The position numbers and the translations under genes were made by a program. Shown here piece after piece: positions 60,153 through 64,000 of a stretch of DNA of 64,000 nucleotides; position 1 is the stretch's first letter; the number at the start of each line of letters is the position of its first letter. Location of the stretch: assembly GCA_029204225.1 (NCBI GenBank), contig CM055092.1, positions 10,133,806 through 10,197,805 of the forward strand, read 5' to 3'. The DNA is from Diphasiastrum complanatum (lineage: Eukaryota; Streptophyta; Lycopodiopsida; Lycopodiales; Lycopodiaceae). Below the pieces are notes generated by a model. It was not told the DNA's origin and searched no databases. It saw nothing but the letters and a program-made list of their open reading frames with translations.

Positions 60153-61035
60153 TTGGAGGTAATGGCGAAAGAATCGGAAGCTATCGGTTCTTTGTTTAGT
60201 GAAGAGCGGTTGGATGGCACAAACTACTCCTTGTGGAGTTACATGATGAAACATTTTATAATAGTGAAAGGGCTATGGGATTTCGTCAATGGTGATGAGG
60301 AAAGGCCTCCTTCTTTGGCACCTACTACACCTTGTGGATCATCATCATCATCATCTTCTACATCTTCGGAAGAATAAAAGAAGTCGGATAGAAGGGATGC
60401 ACAAGCACATTCTATGGTTGCTTTTGCGGTGAAAAGATCTATCTTACCTCATATTAGATCTTGTAAGACATCTAAAAGTGCGTGGGAAACACTTAATACG
60501 ATGTATAGGGTCAAAAATCCAACAAGAGTGGTGTATTTCCGAAATCAACTTTCTATGTTGAAGATGCAAGAAGGGGATCTAGTGACCAATCACTTGACGA
60601 AGATCAAGGATCTTCGTGAGGAGCTTCTCAATATTGATGAGATAATTGAGGATGCTCAATTTGTTTCCATTACTCTCAACTCTTTACCTTCCTCTTATCT
60701 TCCATTTGTTTCATCTTTGAGTATCTTGGGCTGCTTCTTCAAGAGGAGCGAATGAGGCAAAGCTTGGCGGGTGACACTCAACAAGATCAAGCTTTCTTCA
60801 TGAAAGGCAAGGGCAAAGGCAAGTCAAAAGGAAAGGGGAAGCCTCCTTCCAAGGATGAGCAAAAGCCCATTGGAGGACAAAATGTCAACACTCAAAAAAA
60901 GAAAGGGAAGTGCCGTTATTGCAAGAAGTATGGGCACTTCATCAAGGATTGTAAGAAGCAGCTTGCGAAAGAGGAGAGTAAAGGGATTGATACTAGTGCT
61001 TCACCATTCAGGTTCTGTTTTGCAAGTTGTTGATT
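60153..61035 (+). pseudogene. copia gag, plus strand
   Basis: The frame from 60162 (MAKESEAIGSLFSEERL) has DGTNYSLWSYMMKHFIIVKG, the gag opening with W-spacing. KTSKSAWETLNTMYRVKN and LTKIKDLREELLNIDEIIED continue in a second frame after a stop at 60375. The knuckle CRYCKKYGHFIKDC is at 60911-60952. A frameshift lies near 60730. Confidence 0.88.
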
Positions 61036-62530
61036 TTCAGTCCATTAAATGGGTGATTGATAGTGGTGCTATCGTCATATGACTTTTCGCAAAGAAGCAT
61101 TCACGAAATTAGTGAAAGTGCAAAATGGAAGCAAGGTACAATGTGCAGATAATGCATCTTATCCTATTCATGGAATGGGAATTGTAGCCTTCAATTTGGC
61201 TAATGGTGAAGAAAAGTACATTAAGAATGTGCTTTATGTTCCGGGAATCAAAACGAGTCTTCTTTCGGTTTCAACTATGTTGAAGCAAGGACTAGTTGTT
61301 GAGGTAAAGAAAGATAAGTGTCTTGTCAGGGATCCTAAAAGATGGATACCTATGAGTGACGAATTCCCTCTACATGTCTTGTAGCTTCTACATCACAATC
61401 ATTGGAGTTGGCTGAATTGTGGCATGCAAGGTTTGGGCATCTCAACTTTGCAAGTTTGAAGAAGCTGAAGACATTTAATATGGTAGAAGACATTCCTACT
61501 ATTGAGCAGCCGAAAGGGCATGTATGCGAGGGGTGCATATTTGGAAAGTTTCAAAGGAAGCCTTTTCCAATTGATGGAATTGTAAGGGTTCTTGATAAAT
61601 TTGATTTGGCTCATAGTGATGTTTGTGGTCCAATGAGGACCGAATCCATTGGAAAGTGCATCTATTTTGTGACTTTTATTGATGACTTTTCCTGTTTTAC
61701 ATGGATCTATCCTATGAAGGCTAAATCGGAAGTTTTTTTAACATTTCAAAGATTTTCCAGCAATGGTGGAAAATTAGTTTGGGCATTCTTTGAAGACCCT
61801 ACGCAACGATCGAGGAGGGGAATACATAAAGAGTACGTTCGGTGCATTTCTTCGAGAGAAGGGAATTCCACATCAAATGACAACTCCTTATACGCCTCAA
61901 CAAAATGGTGTTGCCGAGTGAAAGAATCGCACACTTATGGAGATGGCCCGTTGCATGCTCAAAGCAAAGGGGCTGCCTCGCAAGTTTTGGGCTGAAGCGA
62001 TTATAACGGCGGCATACATAAGCAATTGTAGTCCTACTAAAGCATTGAAAGTATTAACTCCTTATGAAGTTTGGTATGGGAAGAAGCCCACAATCTCTCA
62101 CTTTCGTTTTTTTGGTTGTATGGCTTATGCTTTTATTTCGGAGAAACTTCGTACAAAGCTTGAGGATAAATGAGTTAAATGCATTTTTGTTGGCTATAGT
62201 AGTGAAAGCAAAGGCTATAGGCTGTTCAATTTGAGCATTAACAAGATTATAGCTAGTCGTGATGTGCATTTTAATGAAAAGAATTCATTAGATGTGGCCT
62301 CAACTCATATCTTGAAGGGGGACAGCCGATATAGTGTGAATGTTGAAGTTTTTCCAGATTTGGTACCATCTTCTATTTATGGAGATAAGGGGTAGCAATC
62401 AACTAGTTTCGAACTGCCCAACACCTCATCGAGTTTAGAGCCTAATGTATATCAAGAACCGCCCATTGTTGCTTAAAATCAGCTCAGAGCAGTTTCGGAA
62501 AATCTTGGACAACAAATTGCAAGAAGAGAC
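61036..62530 (+). pseudogene. copia protease and integrase, plus strand
   Basis: IKWVIDSGAIV at 61044-61078 is the protease site, broken by a deletion just after GA. LWHARFGHLNFASLKKLK and CEGCIFGKFQ (61418-61550) are the pre-integrase region; HSDVCGPM and TFIDDFSCFTWIYPMKAKSE are integrase. A one-base shift near 61790 breaks the NDRGGEY part. The later KGLPRKFWAEAIITAAYISN and ISHFRFFGCMAYAFI blocks are intact. A stop at 62171 follows. Confidence 0.88.
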
Positions 62531-63410
62531 ATGGCTGTTGGACAACCCAAAACAGTCCCACGGTGGCTGTTGGCGACTTTGCGGGACAACAAAGTAAGTT
62601 TATTTTATAATGGAAAGACACGTGCCTCTACAAAATCAGTGGACATGCTGATTTTTTCAGATTATGCTCTTGCATCTCATGGAGATGTTGCAGGAGAACC
62701 TGATTTTTATGAGCAGGCCAAGGGAGTAAAATGTTGGGAGGATGCGATGCAAGATGAGTATGATTCACTCATGGAGAACCAGATTTAGGTTCTTGTTGAT
62801 CTTCCTTATGGGAAGAAGGCAATTGGTTCCAAATGGGTATACAAAATCAAGTACAAGGCTGATGGTACCGTTGAAAGGTACAAGGCAAGGCTTGTTGCCA
62901 AAGGCTATGCTCATCAAAAGGGGATTGATTATGAGGAGACTTTTGCTCCTACCGCTCGGATGACTACCGTGAGGGTAGTAACCTCTTTGGCTGCCCATTT
63001 TGGTTGGCGTTTGCGGCAACTTGACATAAAGACAACATTCCTCAATGGTGATCTCAATGAGGAAGTGTACCTTCAACAACCTGCTTGTTTTTGGTTGAAG
63101 GCCAAGAAGATAAAGTTTGTCTTCTGAAGAAGGCACTTTATGGACTGAAGCAAGCCCAAGGATGTGGTATCAGAAGATACATGCCTACTTTTGTGATCGA
63201 GGGTTTACTAACATTCCTAGTGAATCTACTCTTTTCGTCAAACATACTTCGGATTTTATCATCATTATTTTGCTTTATGTTGATGATATTATTGTTACGG
63301 GAAGTAATGAGCAGCCGATTGATGCCTTAATACTTGATCTTGGTACGGTTTTTGAAACCTCAGATTTAGGCCTATTGCACTTTTAGAAGGGGCTGGAATT
63401 TTCATCTCTC
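62531..63410 (+). pseudogene. copia reverse transcriptase, plus strand
   Basis: CWEDAMQDEYDSLMENQI, then after a stop VPNGYTKSS-equivalent (frame: SKWVYKIKYKADGTVERYKA) and VCLLKKALYGLKQA. The catalytic LLYVDDIIVTGSN block is at 63273-63311. SDLGLLHF ends it. Stops and two frameshifts are present. Confidence 0.88.
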
Positions 63411-64000
63411 AAGAACGCTACATTGGGCAGATTTTGAAGCGGTTCAATATGGAAGACCGTTTGCTACACCTATGGAGGCAGGCCCGAAACTAAGTAGTCA
63501 AGGTGATGGTGAACCATTTGATACTACTTTATATTGTCAAGCTATTGGCTGTCTCATTTACCTATGTAATCCAAGACCGGACATTTCTTATAGTGTCCCA
63601 CTCATGAGTCAATTCATGCATGCCCCGATGACATCACATTGAAAAGTGCTAAAAAGGATCTTTCGATATCTTCAAGGAACAATAAGTCATGGACTGGTTT
63701 TTCCTGCTTGTGATGATGCATGTATGGTTGGTTATAGTGACTCGGATTGGGGTTGAGATCAAGACACTAGATGCTCGACAAGTGGACATTGCTTTTTCTA
63801 TGGAAATTTTGCAATTTCTTGGTCAAGTAAAACGCAGTCCACTGTTGCTACTTCTTCTAGTGCCTCATCAGAACGGTCTATGAGATGTACTTTTTGTTTG
63901 TAATGATGCTCAACAAATTGTGCAAATGATTCTCTATGGAGTGTCATGTAGACATGTACCATAATCAACTTACCCACCACCCTTATGCTTATCGGTCAAC
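63411..64000 (+). pseudogene. copia RT end and RNase H, plus strand (runs off the window)
   Basis: CQAIGCLIYLCNPRPDISYS at 63538-63597 and, with frame changes, GYSDSDWG and STSGHCFFYGNF with WSSKTQSTVATSSS at 63730-63860 mark RNase H. The element continues or is truncated at the window edge; no LTR is reached. Confidence 0.8.

Overview
This is nuclear DNA from a land plant. The evidence is interrupted genes with plant-type exon structure (a soluble epoxide hydrolase, a RING-CH membrane E3 ligase, the end of PEX19 and the start of an O-fucosyltransferase-like gene), introns up to several kb, and dense nested Ty1/copia and Ty3/gypsy remnants. Long (AG)n/(CT)n microsatellites and tRNA-derived SINE-like insertions point the same way. 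Gene density is low and introns are swollen, which suggests a large genome such as a fern or gymnosperm. The species cannot be fixed from the sequence alone.

Layout: 333-6877 is a nearly complete minus-strand copia element with about 1.1 kb LTRs and a TAATT target duplication. 6883-16400 is a graveyard of copia and gypsy pieces, including two copies of one gypsy family in inverted orientation (about 7.8-9.6 kb and 10.6-12.3 kb) and a gypsy protease/RT remnant (14.5-15.5 kb). 16401-16988 holds the last two coding exons of PEX19 (plus strand), ending in a CaaX farnesylation signal. 21815-26459 is a complete two-exon RING-CH E3 ligase gene (minus strand) with a 3.9 kb intron. 28.3-38 kb is nested copia remnants on both strands; one of them is split by a 1.26 kb fold-back element (33653-34910) and again by a truncated copia with its LTR (36190-37752). 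39.8-42.2 kb is a decayed hAT transposase abutting a copia integrase fragment.

43059-48323 is a complete five-exon soluble epoxide hydrolase gene (minus strand, 321 residues) with a non-canonical GC-AG first intron. 49.1 kb carries a very short tRNA-derived insertion with a 17-bp target duplication. 50.6-51.4 kb is a gypsy gag remnant. 52.4-53.1 kb is a 25-bp minisatellite, followed by an internally deleted copia with a complete 3' LTR (53.1-55.2 kb). 55714-56212 are the first two exons of an O-fucosyltransferase-like gene (plus strand). Its downstream exons are not found, so the right 7.8 kb may be a giant intron. That stretch holds a broken HUH/Rep-like endonuclease gene (56901-57843, minus), a roughly 340-bp compound microsatellite, a copia RT scrap, a tRNA-like sequence with intact A and B boxes (59651-59723), and another copia element (60153 to the end).

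The host genes have unrelated roles: peroxisomal membrane-protein import, membrane ubiquitin ligation, epoxide hydrolysis and secretory-pathway glycosylation. They show no operon-like logic. The most unusual item is the HUH/Rep-like pseudogene. It retains recognisable motifs I, II (HLH) and III (YCLKD) but has two in-frame stops and at least two frameshifts.
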